A stretch of DNA of 64,000 bases from Enterobacter pseudoroggenkampii. GTDB taxonomy: Bacteria; Pseudomonadota; Gammaproteobacteria; Enterobacterales; Enterobacteriaceae. Below, one piece after another: positions 11,199 through 21,110 of this stretch. Made by a program: the position numbers and the translations under genes. Numbering within the stretch: the first letter of the stretch is position 1; each line of letters opens with the position of its first letter. The notes under the pieces are model-generated. The model did not search any database, was not told the DNA's origin, and saw only the letters and a program-made list of their open reading frames with translations. The stretch lies in NCBI RefSeq assembly GCF_026420145.1, contig NZ_JAPMLV010000001.1, positions 2,108,001 to 2,172,000 of the forward strand. The letters run 5' to 3'.

Positions 11199-12568
11199 TG
11201 ACTGCGCGCCTCACCCGCTGGCTCACCACGCTCGACAACTTTGAGACGAAGATGGCGCAACTGCCATCTGTTCGTCGTTATGGGCGACTGACGCGCGCCA
11301 CCGGTCTGGTACTGGAGGCCACCGGCCTGCAGCTGCCGCTGGGCGCGACCTGCGTGATCGAGCGTCAGGACGGTCTGGAAACGCGTGAAGTGGAAAGCGA
11401 AGTAGTCGGGTTCAACGGCCAGCGCCTGTTCCTGATGCCGCTTGAAGAGGTGGAAGGCATTCTGCCCGGCGCGCGCGTGTATGCCAAAAACACGTCTGGC
11501 GACGGGCTGCAAAGCGGGAAGCAGCTGCCGCTTGGCCCTGCCCTGCTGGGCCGCGTGCTGGACGGCAGCGGGAAGCCGCTCGACGGACTGCCCTCCCCGG
11601 ACACCACCGAAACCGGCGCGCTGATCACCCAACCGTTTAACCCCCTGCAGCGAACCCCTATCGAGCATGTGCTCGACACCGGCGTGCGCCCGATTAACGC
11701 CCTGCTGACCGTGGGACGCGGACAACGTATGGGCCTGTTCGCCGGGTCAGGCGTGGGTAAATCCGTCCTGCTCGGCATGATGGCGCGCTACACGCAGGCT
11801 GATGTGATCGTTGTAGGTCTGATTGGCGAACGTGGTCGTGAAGTAAAAGACTTTATTGAAAACATTCTGGGAGCGGAAGGCCGCGCCCGCTCGGTGGTCA
11901 TCGCCGCGCCGGCGGACGTGTCGCCGCTGCTGCGTATGCAGGGTGCCGCGTATGCCACCCGTATTGCCGAAGATTTCCGCGACCGCGGCAAGCACGTGCT
12001 GCTGATCATGGATTCCCTGACCCGCTACGCGATGGCACAGCGTGAAATCGCGCTGGCCATCGGTGAGCCACCGGCGACCAAAGGCTATCCGCCTTCGGTC
12101 TTCGCCAAACTCCCTGCCCTCGTTGAGCGCGCGGGGAACGGCATCAGCGGCGGCGGTTCCATCACCGCGTTCTATACGGTACTGACCGAAGGCGATGACC
12201 AGCAGGACCCGATTGCCGACTCCGCGCGCGCGATCCTTGACGGCCATATTGTGCTGTCGCGTCGTCTCGCCGAAGCCGGACACTATCCGGCCATTGATAT
12301 TGAAGCCTCTATCAGCCGCGCAATGACGGCGCTGATAACCGAGAAGCACTACGCCCGCGTGCGTAACTTTAAACAACTCCTCTCCAGCTTCCAGCGCAAC
12401 CGCGATCTGGTCAGCGTGGGGGCGTATGCCAAAGGCAGCGACCCGATGCTCGACAAAGCGATTACCCTGTGGCCGCAGCTGGAGGCATTTTTGCAACAAG
12501 GCATTTTTGAACGCGCCGACTGGGAAGATTCAATTCAGGCACTGGAGCTGATTTTCCCGCAGGTGTAA
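11198..12568 (+). CDS. fliI: FliI, flagellar type III export ATPase
   Basis: Hexameric ATPase related to F1 beta that unloads export substrates. The protein has 456 residues from the ATG overlapping the fliH stop; a 10-codon longer reading is rejected on homology. Walker A GSGVGKS is at about residues 183-189, the Walker B region is [11 protein letters not shown], and the P-loop ATPase signature is at the SRAM/ERAGNG region. Very close to E. coli FliI throughout. Confidence 0.97.
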
Positions 12569-12589
12569 CACAGGTGGAGGGCGAAGGTC

Positions 12590-13033
12590 ATGGCGCAAAA
12601 CAGCGCGTTATCAACGCTGAAAGATCTGGCTGAAAAAGAAGTTGATGATGCCGCATTGCAGCTTGGCGCAATGCGACGCGGGTGCCAGCAGGCTGAAGAA
12701 CAGTTGAAGATGTTGATCGACTATCAGCATGAATATCGCACCAACCTCAATACCGATATGACACAGGGCATTGGAAGCCAGCGCTGGATTAACTATCAGC
12801 AGTTTATCCAGACGCTGGAGAAGGCGATAGATCAGCATCGCCAGCAGCTTAACCAGTGGACCCAGAAAGTCGATACCGCGCTGAATTTCTGGCGTGAGAA
12901 GAAGCAGCGGCTGCAGGCCTGGCAGACTTTACAGGACCGACAGATCGCGGCAACTACCCTGGCGGAAAACCGTCTGGATCAGAAGAAAATGGATGAGTTT
13001 GCCCAGCGCGCATCAATGAGGAAACCGGAATGA
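12590..13033 (+). CDS. fliJ: FliJ, export chaperone
   Basis: Coiled-coil protein of the export apparatus, related to the gamma subunit stalk of F1, which helps FliI activate the FlhA gate. The protein has 147 residues, almost entirely heptad-rich helix with many Gln, Lys and Glu. Its stop overlaps the fliK start by 4 nt (ATGA). Confidence 0.95.
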   Translation: MAQNSALSTLKDLAEKEVDDAALQLGAMRRGCQQAEEQLKMLIDYQHEYRTNLNTDMTQGIGSQRWINYQQFIQTLEKAIDQHRQQLNQWTQKVDTALNFWREKKQRLQAWQTLQDRQIAATTLAENRLDQKKMDEFAQRASMRKPE

Positions 13034-14262
13034 TCACACTGCAACAACTGCTGATGAGCGACAGCGACCTGTCAGGCGGCACGCAGACAGGGAAAGGCAC
13101 CGACGGTGCACAGGACTTTCTCTCTCTGCTGGCGGGCGCCCTATCGGACGCAACGGGCAAGGGCAAAGATGCGCCGCTGACCCTGGCTGACCTGAAAGCC
13201 GCCGGCAGTAAGCTGTCAAAAGTGGCTCAGGACGCCAAAGGGGATACCACCCTGCAGGACAAAATTGCCGACCTGCTCTCGCGCCAAACCGCGTTGAATG
13301 GCAATGAAACGTCGCCCATCAACTCGCTTGATACGCTGGTTTCCGGGCTGGTTCCGCTGTCTAAAGGTGACGCACTGAAGACGCTCAATGCGGCAAACAG
13401 CAAGGATGACGGTAAAAGCGAGCTGAGCGAAGAAGAACTGGCCGGATTGAGCGCCCTGATGGCGATGCTGCCGCACCAGCAAACTACCGCCTCTCGCGTG
13501 GCGGGCAGTGACGGCGTTTCGGTCACCGCAACGCTGAATTCCGCGACGCTTTCGCACAATGGTGCGGACCAACCGTCCCTGAACGCGCCTGCAGGAAGCC
13601 ATGATAAAGCGCAGAATTCTACGCCTTATCAGAGCCAGGTTAAAAATCACGAACCTGCCCTGTCGGGCAACGCGCCGACAACCCCGGCCCTGGCCGCAGC
13701 GGCAGAGAAGCAGGAGCTCGCCAGTTCCTCCTCCTCAGCCTCCCCAACGGCTACCCTGGCACCGATTATGTCCAGCCATGTGACCAGTCAGACGGCCGCC
13801 ACCGTCGCCACCGCGCCGGTGTTAAGCCAGCCTCTGGGCACCCACGAATGGCAGCAATCCCTGAGCCAGCACATCACCCTGTTCACTAAGCAGGGCCAGC
13901 AGACAGCCGAGCTGCGTCTGCACCCGGAAGATCTGGGTCAGGTGCAAATTTCGCTTAAGCTGGATGATAACCAGGCGCAGCTGCAGATGGTCTCTGCGCA
14001 CAGCCATGTTCGTGCGGCGCTGGAAGCCGCGCTGCCGGTACTGCGGACCTCACTGGCGGAGAACGGCATTCAGCTTGCGCAGAGCAGCGTCAGCAGCGAG
14101 AGCTTTGCCGGGCAGCAGCAGTCCTCATCCCAGCAGCAGCACCAGGCTTCGCGTTCCGGCAACGCCGGCGGTTTTAATGAAGAGAGCGATGAACTACTGC
14201 CTGTTCCTGCTGCCCTGCAATCCGCCGCACGCGGTAACAGTGCCGTAGACATCTTCGCCTAA
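13030..14262 (+). CDS. fliK: FliK, hook-length control protein
   Basis: Molecular ruler that is secreted and switches export specificity when the hook reaches its length. The protein has 410 residues with a low-complexity Ser/Thr/Ala/Gln-rich N-terminal and middle part, then the conserved C-terminal switch domain ([21 protein letters not shown], residues about 296-316). E. coli FliK is about 375 residues, so this one is somewhat longer in the ruler part. Confidence 0.93.
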   Translation: MITLQQLLMSDSDLSGGTQTGKGTDGAQDFLSLLAGALSDATGKGKDAPLTLADLKAAGSKLSKVAQDAKGDTTLQDKIADLLSRQTALNGNETSPINSLDTLVSGLVPLSKGDALKTLNAANSKDDGKSELSEEELAGLSALMAMLPHQQTTASRVAGSDGVSVTATLNSATLSHNGADQPSLNAPAGSHDKAQNSTPYQSQVKNHEPALSGNAPTTPALAAAAEKQELASSSSSASPTATLAPIMSSHVTSQTAATVATAPVLSQPLGTHEWQQSLSQHITLFTKQGQQTAELRLHPEDLGQVQISLKLDDNQAQLQMVSAHSHVRAALEAALPVLRTSLAENGIQLAQSSVSSESFAGQQQSSSQQQHQASRSGNAGGFNEESDELLPVPAALQSAARGNSAVDIFA

Positions 14263-14276
14263 ACGCCAGAGGTAGC

Positions 14277-14331
14277 GTGATTATCCCCGTCTTTTCCACG
14301 CTTTGACGACAGCAGGACACGGGATAATCAC
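14277..14331 (+). promoter_or_regulatory. long-loop inverted repeat between fliK and fliL
   Basis: GTGATTATCCC (14277-14287) and GGGATAATCAC (14321-14331) form a perfect 11-bp inverted repeat with a 33-nt loop in the 106-nt fliK-fliL gap. No U-run follows. It could be an mRNA processing or stability element, or an operator for the second transcription unit. Confidence 0.45.
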
Positions 14332-14368
14332 CTTATTAAGCTGTACCGAAACAGGAAGCTCGTATCAG

Positions 14369-14839
14369 ATGACTGACTCCGCTATCACCAAAAAAAGTAA
14401 GCGCTCCATCTGGATCCCGCTGCTGGTGTTGATTACGCTCGCCGCCTGCGCCACCGCGGGCTATAGTTACTGGCGTATGCAGCAGAAACCTACCACCGCT
14501 GCAGCCAAAGCTGAAGCGCCTCCTCCGCCGGCTCCAGTTTTCTTCCCGCTGGATACCTTCACCGTCAATCTGGGTGATGCGGATCGTGTGCTTTATGTTG
14601 GCATTACGCTGCGCCTGAAAGATGAAGCCACTCGTTCACGTCTGAACGATTACCTTCCGGAAGTGCGCAGCCGCCTTCTGCTGCTGTTCTCTCGTCAGGA
14701 CGCTTCGACGCTGGCCACCGATGTGGGTAAGCAAAAGCTGGTCGACGCCATTAAACAAACGCTGGCGACCCCGCTGGTAAACGGCCAACCTAAGCAGGAA
14801 GTCACTGACGTTCTGTATACAGCATTCATTCTGCGGTAA
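14369..14839 (+). CDS. fliL: FliL, stator-associated basal body protein
   Basis: Single-pass inner-membrane protein around the stator units. The protein has 156 residues from [12 protein letters not shown] longer frame from 14303 crosses the intergenic hairpin and is rejected. The transmembrane helix is at about residues 17-37 ([20 protein letters not shown]), followed by a Pro/Ala linker and the periplasmic SPFH-like domain ending [13 protein letters not shown]. First gene of the fliLMNOPQR unit. Confidence 0.94.
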   Translation: MTDSAITKKSKRSIWIPLLVLITLAACATAGYSYWRMQQKPTTAAAKAEAPPPPAPVFFPLDTFTVNLGDADRVLYVGITLRLKDEATRSRLNDYLPEVRSRLLLLFSRQDASTLATDVGKQKLVDAIKQTLATPLVNGQPKQEVTDVLYTAFILR

Positions 14840-14843
14840 CGAC

Positions 14844-15848
14844 ATGGGCGACAGTATTCTTTCTCAGGCAGAAATCGATGCGCTGCTCAACGGCGACAGC
14901 GATAACAATGATGATCCTAAACCGGGTATTGGCGGCGATAGCGATATTCGTCCCTATGACCCGAATACCCAGCGTCGCGTGGTACGTGAACGTCTGCAGG
15001 CGCTGGAGATCATTAACGAACGTTTTGCACGTCAGTTCCGTATGGGGCTGTTTAACCTGCTGCGTCGTAGCCCGGATATCACGGTCGGTGCGATCCGCAT
15101 TCAGCCGTATCATGAGTTTGCCCGCAACCTGCCGGTGCCAACCAACCTTAACCTGATTCATCTGAAGCCGCTGCGCGGCACCGGTCTGGTGGTGTTTTCC
15201 CCAAGCCTGGTGTTCATCGCGGTGGATAACCTGTTCGGCGGCGACGGGCGTTTCCCGACCAAAGTAGAAGGTCGTGAATTCACCCACACCGAACAGCGCG
15301 TCATTAACCGCATGCTGAAGCTGGCGCTGGAGTCTTACAGCGACGCGTGGAAAGCGATTAACCCGCTGGAAGTGGAGTACGTCCGTTCTGAGATGCAGGT
15401 GAAATTTACCAATATCACCACCTCCCCGAACGATATCGTCGTTAACACCCCGTTCCACGTGGAGATCGGTAACCTGACCGGCGAGTTCAACATCTGCCTG
15501 CCGTTCAGCATGATCGAACCGCTGCGCGAGCTGCTGGTTAACCCGCCGCTGGAGAACTCCCGCAACGAGGACCAGAACTGGCGTGAGAACCTGGTCCGCC
15601 AGGTCCAGCATTCGCAGCTTGAGCTGGTGGCGAGCTTCGCCGATATCCCGCTGCGGTTATCTCAGATCCTGAAATTACAACCCGGTGATGTTTTGCCGAT
15701 AGAAAAACCCGACCGCATTATTGCCCATGTGGATGGTGTCCCCGTGCTGACAAGCCAGTACGGCACGATTAACGGTCAGTATGCGTTACGCGTTGAGCAC
15801 TTGATCAACCCGATTTTGAATTCGCTGAATGAGGAACAGCCCAAATGA
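14844..15848 (+). CDS. fliM: FliM, switch protein
   Basis: C-ring component that binds phosphorylated CheY and links FliG to FliN. The protein has 334 residues. The N-terminal CheY-binding peptide GDSILSQAEIDALLNG is present at about residues 2-17. A middle CheC-like domain and a C-terminal SpoA domain (LSQILKLQPGDVLPIEKPD) follow. Overlaps fliN by 4 nt. Confidence 0.97.
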   Translation: MGDSILSQAEIDALLNGDSDNNDDPKPGIGGDSDIRPYDPNTQRRVVRERLQALEIINERFARQFRMGLFNLLRRSPDITVGAIRIQPYHEFARNLPVPTNLNLIHLKPLRGTGLVVFSPSLVFIAVDNLFGGDGRFPTKVEGREFTHTEQRVINRMLKLALESYSDAWKAINPLEVEYVRSEMQVKFTNITTSPNDIVVNTPFHVEIGNLTGEFNICLPFSMIEPLRELLVNPPLENSRNEDQNWRENLVRQVQHSQLELVASFADIPLRLSQILKLQPGDVLPIEKPDRIIAHVDGVPVLTSQYGTINGQYALRVEHLINPILNSLNEEQPK

Positions 15849-16258
15849 GTGACATGAACAATCCGTCCGATGAAAACAGCGGAGCACTGGACGATCTGTG
15901 GGCTGACGCGTTAAACGAGCAAAAAGCGACCCCGGCCAAAAGCGCAGCGGATGCCGTATTCCAGCAGCTCGGCGGCGGTGATGTCAGCGGCACGCTGCAG
16001 GACATCGACCTGATTATGGATATCCCGGTTAAGCTGACCGTTGAACTGGGACGCACCCGCATGACCATTAAAGAGCTGCTGCGCCTGACGCAGGGCTCCG
16101 TGGTAGCCCTTGACGGTCTGGCCGGTGAGCCGCTGGATATTCTGATCAACGGCTATCTGATTGCTCAGGGTGAAGTGGTGGTGGTGGCCGATAAATACGG
16201 CGTACGTATCACCGATATCATTACCCCGTCTGAACGTATGCGTCGTCTGAGCCGTTAA
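15845..16258 (+). CDS. fliN: FliN, switch protein
   Basis: Small SpoA-domain protein of the C ring that also docks FliH. The protein has 137 residues; the last 90 or so (from GTLQDIDLIMDIPVKLTVELGR) appear identical to E. coli FliN, while the acidic N-terminus is variable. The start overlaps the fliM stop. Confidence 0.97.
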   Translation: MSDMNNPSDENSGALDDLWADALNEQKATPAKSAADAVFQQLGGGDVSGTLQDIDLIMDIPVKLTVELGRTRMTIKELLRLTQGSVVALDGLAGEPLDILINGYLIAQGEVVVVADKYGVRITDIITPSERMRRLSR

Positions 16259-16260
16259 GC

Positions 16261-16635
16261 ATGAAAACCCAGGCAACACTATCGCAACCTTCTGCCGTTC
16301 CCGGCTCGCCTCTGCTCCAGGTGAGCGGGGCGTTGTTCGGTATTATTGCCTTTATTCTCATCGCCGCCTGGCTGGCGAAGCGCTTTGGCCTGGCGGGTAA
16401 AACCGCCGGTGCCCGCGGTCTGAAGGTCAGCGCCAGCACCACGCTGGGGCCACGCGAACGCGTGGTCATCGTCGAGGTGGACGACGCGCGTCTGGTTCTG
16501 GGCGTAACGGCCTCAAACATCAGCGTATTACATAAACTGCCGCCCGCCCCTGCTGTGGTGGACGAGCGCGCAGACGCCCCTGCGGATTTTCAGTCCGTCA
16601 TGAAGAGTTTGCTTAAGCGTTCCGGGAGATCCTGA
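16261..16635 (+). CDS. fliO: FliO, export gate assembly protein
   Basis: Assists assembly and stability of the FliPQR core. The protein has 124 residues with one transmembrane helix at about 21-41 ([20 protein letters not shown]) and a basic cytoplasmic domain containing [20 protein letters not shown]. Its stop overlaps the fliP start by one base. Confidence 0.93.
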   Translation: MKTQATLSQPSAVPGSPLLQVSGALFGIIAFILIAAWLAKRFGLAGKTAGARGLKVSASTTLGPRERVVIVEVDDARLVLGVTASNISVLHKLPPAPAVVDERADAPADFQSVMKSLLKRSGRS

Positions 16636-17372
16636 TGCGCCGTTTGTTATCCCTGACGCTTGCGGGCGTTGGCCTGTTTGCTCCCGCGGTTTATGCACAG
16701 CTGCCCGGTCTGGTCTCCACCCCTCTCGCGGGCGGCGGACAAAGCTGGTCCCTTCCGGTCCAGACGCTGGTATTCATCACCTCGCTGACGTTTATTCCGG
16801 CCATCCTGCTGATGATGACCAGCTTCACCCGCATTATCATCGTCTTTGGTCTGCTGCGAAACGCGCTGGGCACCCCTTCCGCACCGCCAAACCAGGTTCT
16901 GCTTGGGCTGGCACTGTTTTTGACCTTCTTCATTATGTCGCCGGTGATCGATAAGATTTATACCGACGCCTACCAGCCGTTCAGCGAAGATAAAATATCC
17001 ATGCAGGAGGCGCTGGATAAAGGCGCGCAGCCGCTGCGAGAATTTATGCTGCGCCAGACGCGCGAAGCCGACCTGGCCCTCTTTGCCCGCCTGTCCAACA
17101 CCGGTGAGCTGCAGGGACCGGAATCAGTGCCAATGCGTATTCTTCTGCCTGCCTATGTCACCAGCGAGCTGAAAACCGCGTTCCAGATTGGCTTTACCAT
17201 CTTTATTCCGTTCCTGATTATCGACCTGGTGATCGCCAGCGTCCTGATGGCGCTCGGGATGATGATGGTGCCGCCCGCGACCATTGCCCTGCCCTTTAAG
17301 ATCATGCTTTTTGTACTGGTCGACGGCTGGCAGCTTTTGGTCAGCTCGCTGGCGCAGAGTTTCTACAGTTAA
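16635..17372 (+). CDS. fliP: FliP, export gate protein
   Basis: Core subunit of the type III export channel. The protein has 245 residues with a cleavable signal peptide ([21 protein letters not shown]) and four transmembrane helices. The conserved blocks [20 protein letters not shown] and the C-terminal [13 protein letters not shown] are present. Confidence 0.97.
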   Translation: MRRLLSLTLAGVGLFAPAVYAQLPGLVSTPLAGGGQSWSLPVQTLVFITSLTFIPAILLMMTSFTRIIIVFGLLRNALGTPSAPPNQVLLGLALFLTFFIMSPVIDKIYTDAYQPFSEDKISMQEALDKGAQPLREFMLRQTREADLALFARLSNTGELQGPESVPMRILLPAYVTSELKTAFQIGFTIFIPFLIIDLVIASVLMALGMMMVPPATIALPFKIMLFVLVDGWQLLVSSLAQSFYS

Positions 17373-17381
17373 GGAACGGCA

Positions 17382-17651
17382 ATGACACCCGAATCGGTCA
17401 TGATGATGGGCACGGAGGCGATGAAAATCGCGATTGCCGTTGCCGCTCCGCTGCTGCTTGTCGCGCTGGTTACCGGTCTGATTATCAGTATTCTGCAGGC
17501 CGCCACGCAGATTAACGAAATGACGCTGTCGTTCATCCCGAAAATCATCGCCGTGTTCGTGGCGATTATCGTGGCCGGACCGTGGATGCTGAACCTGCTG
17601 CTGGACTATATGCGCAACCTGTTTACCAATCTGCCGTACATCATCGGCTGA
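17382..17651 (+). CDS. fliQ: FliQ, export gate protein
   Basis: Two-helix membrane subunit of the FliPQR gate. The protein has 89 residues; the conserved [19 protein letters not shown] loop sits between the helices at about 13-40 and 55-75. It lies 9 nt after fliP and 7 nt before fliR. Confidence 0.97.
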   Translation: MTPESVMMMGTEAMKIAIAVAAPLLLVALVTGLIISILQAATQINEMTLSFIPKIIAVFVAIIVAGPWMLNLLLDYMRNLFTNLPYIIG

Positions 17652-17658
17652 CCTGACG

Positions 17659-18444
17659 ATGCTGCACTTCACCAGCGACCAGTGGGTTCAGTGGCTCGGC
17701 GTCTATTTCTGGCCGATGCTGCGCATCATGGCACTGATCTCTACCGCCCCCATTCTTAGCGAGAAATCGATACCCAAGCGCGTCAAGGTGGGGCTGGGCA
17801 TTATCATCTCCATTATCGTCGCGCCCTCTCTCCCCCCTGTGGATATTCCGATCTTCTCGGCGAACGCGGTGTGGGTCGCCCTGCAGCAGGTGATGATTGG
17901 CGTCGCCGTCGGCTTTACCATGCAGCTCGCCTTCGCCGCGGTGCGTACCGCAGGGGAACTGATCGGTCTGCAGATGGGGTTATCGTTCGCCACGTTTGTT
18001 GATCCCGGTAGTCATCTCAACATGCCCGTGCTGGCGCGCATTATCGATCTGCTCGCCATGCTGCTGTTCCTGTCGTTCAACGGCCATCTGTGGCTTATCT
18101 CCATGCTGGTGGATACGTTCCATACGCTGCCGATTGGCGAAAATCCGGTGAACAGCAACGCTTTCCTGGCGCTCACCCGCGCGGCGGGGCTGATCTTCCT
18201 GAACGGGCTGATGCTGGCGCTGCCGATCATCACCCTGCTGCTGACCGTCAACCTGGCATTAGGTTTACTGAACCGAATGGCGCCGCAGCTTTCGGTGTTT
18301 GTCATTGGTTTTCCGCTGACGCTGACGGTTGGAATTTTATTAATGTCATTACTGATGCCACTTATCGCTCCCTTCTGTGAACATTTATTCGGCGAGATAT
18401 TCAACTTGTTAGCGGATATTGTCAGCGAACTGCCTCGTAAATAA
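17659..18444 (+). CDS. fliR: FliR, export gate protein
   Basis: Single-copy subunit that caps the FliPQR helical assembly. The protein has 261 residues with about six hydrophobic segments and the conserved [16 protein letters not shown] block near residues 104-119. Last gene of the flagellar operon; a roughly 290-bp regulatory region to rcsA follows. Confidence 0.96.
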   Translation: MLHFTSDQWVQWLGVYFWPMLRIMALISTAPILSEKSIPKRVKVGLGIIISIIVAPSLPPVDIPIFSANAVWVALQQVMIGVAVGFTMQLAFAAVRTAGELIGLQMGLSFATFVDPGSHLNMPVLARIIDLLAMLLFLSFNGHLWLISMLVDTFHTLPIGENPVNSNAFLALTRAAGLIFLNGLMLALPIITLLLTVNLALGLLNRMAPQLSVFVIGFPLTLTVGILLMSLLMPLIAPFCEHLFGEIFNLLADIVSELPRK

Positions 18445-18471
18445 TAGCCCGCACTGTTGCTACTGTCTTTC

Positions 18472-18485
18472 TGAGGATATTCCTA
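18472..18485 (+). promoter_or_regulatory. RcsAB-box-like site 1
   Basis: TGAGGATATTCCTA differs from the RcsAB consensus TAAGAATATTCCTA at two positions. It lies 28 nt after fliR and about 250 nt upstream of rcsA, so it could act on rcsA or on the 3' end of the flagellar operon. Confidence 0.45.
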
Positions 18486-18575
18486 AAATAAAACACGAAA
18501 AACATCTTCCAGGATATATCTGACGCGGTTTAATTGTTTCTAACCATCTCACAATACTTAATATTTACTTTACTT

Positions 18576-18589
18576 TAAGAAGATTCCTG
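18576..18589 (+). promoter_or_regulatory. RcsAB-box-like site 2, rcsA autoregulation
   Basis: TAAGAAGATTCCTG differs from the RcsAB consensus TAAGAATATTCCTA at two positions. It lies about 150 nt upstream of the rcsA start, where the autoregulatory RcsAB box is known in E. coli. Confidence 0.65.
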
Positions 18590-18738
18590 GCAAATTATAC
18601 GTAACTTTACGGGATAGTGAGTCCGCCTGAAAGTCTTTGTCATGCTCACAGGTTTATTATTTTTTTCCATCCCGTATGGCTGTTTTGAGCTCTCAGGCAG
18701 ATGGTGAATTATCGTTACGCATTGAGTGAGGGTATGCC

Positions 18739-19362
18739 ATGTCAACGATCATTATGGATTTATGCAGCTACACCCGGCTAGGGTTAACCGGGTACCTGGC
18801 AAGCAGAGGGGTAAGAAAGAGAGACATCAACGATGCACACACCGTTGACGAACTCGCAGCCGCTTGTGACGAACTAAAACCAGGCGTGGTGTTTATTAAT
18901 GAGGACTGTTTCATTCACGATCCAGCCAACAGTCAGCACATTAAGCAAATCATTAATCAGCATCCTAAAACCCTGTTTATTGTTTTTATGGCGATCGCGA
19001 ATATCCATTTCGATGAGTATTTGTTGGTCCGTAAAAATTTATTGATCAGTTCTAAATCGATTAAACCCGAGTCGCTGGATGACATTCTGGGTGATTATTT
19101 GAATAAAGAAGTTAAGAATGTAGGAGCGGTTAACTTACCCACCCTATCATTAAGCAGGACTGAATCAAGTATGCTGCGAATGTGGATGGCGGGACAAGGA
19201 ACTATTCAGATCTCGGACCAGATGAATATTAAAGCGAAAACCGTTTCGTCACACAAAGGAAATATTAAACGGAAAATTAAAACGCATAATAAGCAAGTGA
19301 TCTACCACGTGGTACGCCTGACCGATAATGTGACGAACGGGATTTTCGTCAACATGCGTTAG
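18739..19362 (+). CDS. rcsA: RcsA, capsule synthesis co-regulator
   Basis: LuxR-family partner of RcsB that activates colanic acid or other capsule genes and represses flhDC. The protein has 207 residues, with an N-terminal receiver-like part lacking the phosphorylation Asp pattern and a C-terminal helix-turn-helix at about 137-190 ([19 protein letters not shown]... [14 protein letters not shown]). E. coli RcsA is also 207 residues and is a Lon substrate. A strong terminator follows. Confidence 0.96.
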   Translation: MSTIIMDLCSYTRLGLTGYLASRGVRKRDINDAHTVDELAAACDELKPGVVFINEDCFIHDPANSQHIKQIINQHPKTLFIVFMAIANIHFDEYLLVRKNLLISSKSIKPESLDDILGDYLNKEVKNVGAVNLPTLSLSRTESSMLRMWMAGQGTIQISDQMNIKAKTVSSHKGNIKRKIKTHNKQVIYHVVRLTDNVTNGIFVNMR

Positions 19363-19392
19363 TCGCTTAAGACCCTGTGCACCCTACCTTTG

Positions 19393-19418
19393 ATCTCTGG
19401 CCTGGCCAGAGATTTTTG
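19393..19418 (+). terminator. rho-independent terminator of rcsA
   Basis: ATCTCTGGCC and GGCCAGAGAT form a perfect stem (19393-19413, pairing around a central T) followed by TTTTTG. It lies 30 nt beyond the rcsA stop. Confidence 0.88.
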
Positions 19419-19463
19419 CTTCTATGAGGTTGTCGGGCACGCGCTGTGCTACCCGACGCCGTG

Positions 19464-19733
<270 letters not shown>

Positions 19734-19781
19734 CTACAGTCTATACTTAGCGATGGACCCGGCTGAATGAGGAACCCCGCA

Positions 19782-20009
19782 ATGAAGACCGATAAAGAGT
19801 ACAGCGACACCATCAAGCGCGAAGTCGAGGTGGATGTCGATGCCCTGCTGGCCGCCATCAATGAGATCAGTGAGTCAGAAGTCCGCAGGACGGACGACAA
19901 TTCGGACCACGTCATTGTTAACGGAAGGGATTATCACACCTATCGTGAGCTGGCCGAGGCCTTCGAGCTTGATATTCACGACTTTAGCGTGTCTGAAGCC
20001 AATCGGTAA
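19782..20009 (+). CDS. yodD: YodD, stress-induced small protein
   Basis: A 75-residue acidic protein of unknown molecular function; in E. coli its mutant is linked to peroxide and acid stress sensitivity. Starts MKTDKEYSD with a TGAGGA site upstream; a five-codon extension is not supported. Ends DIHDFSVSEANR, as in E. coli. It is convergent with dsrA, whose terminator begins 5 nt later. Confidence 0.94.
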   Translation: MKTDKEYSDTIKREVEVDVDALLAAINEISESEVRRTDDNSDHVIVNGRDYHTYRELAEAFELDIHDFSVSEANR

Positions 20010-20013
20010 GGCG

Positions 20014-20105
20014 AAAAAAATCCCGGTCATGGGGATGACCGGGATCAAAACTTGCTTATGCAAGAAGCACTTGAAAATTCGTTACACCAGGAAATCTGAT
20101 GTACA
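20014..20105 (-). ncRNA. dsrA: DsrA small regulatory RNA
   Basis: Hfq-dependent sRNA that activates rpoS translation and represses hns in E. coli. The minus strand reads ACATCAGATTTCCTGGTGTA, then ACGAATTTTCAAGTGCTTCT, TGCATAAGCAAG and a terminator stem TCCCGGTCAT-GGGG-ATGACCGGGA with seven U. The 5' third and the rpoS-pairing region match E. coli DsrA; the terminator stem has changed sequence but keeps pairing. A candidate promoter TTGTCA-N17-TAGTGT lies just upstream. The 5' end is placed by alignment from memory and could be off by a few bases. Confidence 0.9.
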
Positions 20106-20309
20106 CGCCACACTATCCCCAACGAATTTGTCTGACAAGCATATATTCTTATGATGAATATAATATTTTTAACATAATGCTTTTTGTTATGAGCAATAAC
20201 ATACGCCGAATGCGGGTTTGCCAGGGACTGTTCCCATTTCTCCTGTTAACACTTCGGTCATTTTTTAGGAATTTTCTTAGAGCGCAACGCAGCTATCACG
20301 GGAGTCACT

Positions 20310-21110
20310 ATGCCTTCACTGCGGGATACCTTGCTGATTTTTTCTGACCTGGATGGCTCGTTGCTGGATATTCATACCTATGAGTGGCAGCCAGCAATGC
20401 CCTGGCTGGACAGGCTACTGGATGATCAGATACCGGTTATTCTCTGCAGCAGCAAGACCGCGGCAGAGATGCTGGATATCCAGCAGGATCTGGGCCTGGA
20501 AGGCTTGCCGTTTATTGCCGAGAACGGCGCGGTAATTCAGCCTGACGTGCGTTGGGAGAAGGTTCAGCGCCAGATCAGGGGGATGACGCACCGGGATATT
20601 CGCCCGCGGGTCGAACACATTCGCCTGCAGACGGGCTTTAAGTTCACCACCTTTGACGACGTGGACGATCGCGTTATTAGCGAGTGGACCGGACTGACGC
20701 GCTACCGTTCGGCGCTTGCCCGCAAGCATGAAGCATCCGTCACGCTCATCTGGCGCGATACCGACGAGAAACTGGTTCAGTTTGAAGAGCAGCTGGCGCA
20801 CAGCGGTCTGAAATGTCTGCAGGGAGCGCGCTTCTGGCATATTCTGGACGCCCGCTGCGGTAAGGACGTGGCGGTTAACTGGCTGATTGCGCAGTACCGC
20901 GAGCAGGAAGAGATCGAACCCACCACGCTGGGGCTCGGCGACGGCCCTAATGATGCACCGTTGCTCGACAGCGTTGACTTCGCGGTGGTCATCAAGGGTA
21001 TTAACCGCCAGGGCATCACGCTACGGGACGATAACCCCGGGCGGGTTTATCACACCCGGCAGCCCGGCCCCGCGGGCTGGCAGGAGGGACTGGATCACTT
21101 CCTGTCCTAA
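20310..21110 (+). CDS. yedP: Mannosyl-3-phosphoglycerate phosphatase family protein (YedP)
   Basis: HAD-superfamily phosphatase, Cof/MPGP subfamily. The protein has 266 residues. Motif I DLDGSLLD is at about 14-21 with the nucleophile Asp, motif II is CSSKT, and motif IV is [12 protein letters not shown] with the Mg-binding Asp pair. E. coli YedP (also named MpgP) has 271 residues. No mannosyl-3-phosphoglycerate synthase gene is nearby, so the true substrate in this organism is open. Preceded by GGGAG six nucleotides before the ATG. Confidence 0.92.
   Translation: MPSLRDTLLIFSDLDGSLLDIHTYEWQPAMPWLDRLLDDQIPVILCSSKTAAEMLDIQQDLGLEGLPFIAENGAVIQPDVRWEKVQRQIRGMTHRDIRPRVEHIRLQTGFKFTTFDDVDDRVISEWTGLTRYRSALARKHEASVTLIWRDTDEKLVQFEEQLAHSGLKCLQGARFWHILDARCGKDVAVNWLIAQYREQEEIEPTTLGLGDGPNDAPLLDSVDFAVVIKGINRQGITLRDDNPGRVYHTRQPGPAGWQEGLDHFLS

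Noticed and set aside
18601..18690. possible terminator of fliR near the ACGGGAT/ATCCCGT repeat
   Set aside because: The arms are only 7 bp and far apart, and the T-rich run lies inside the loop rather than after the stem.
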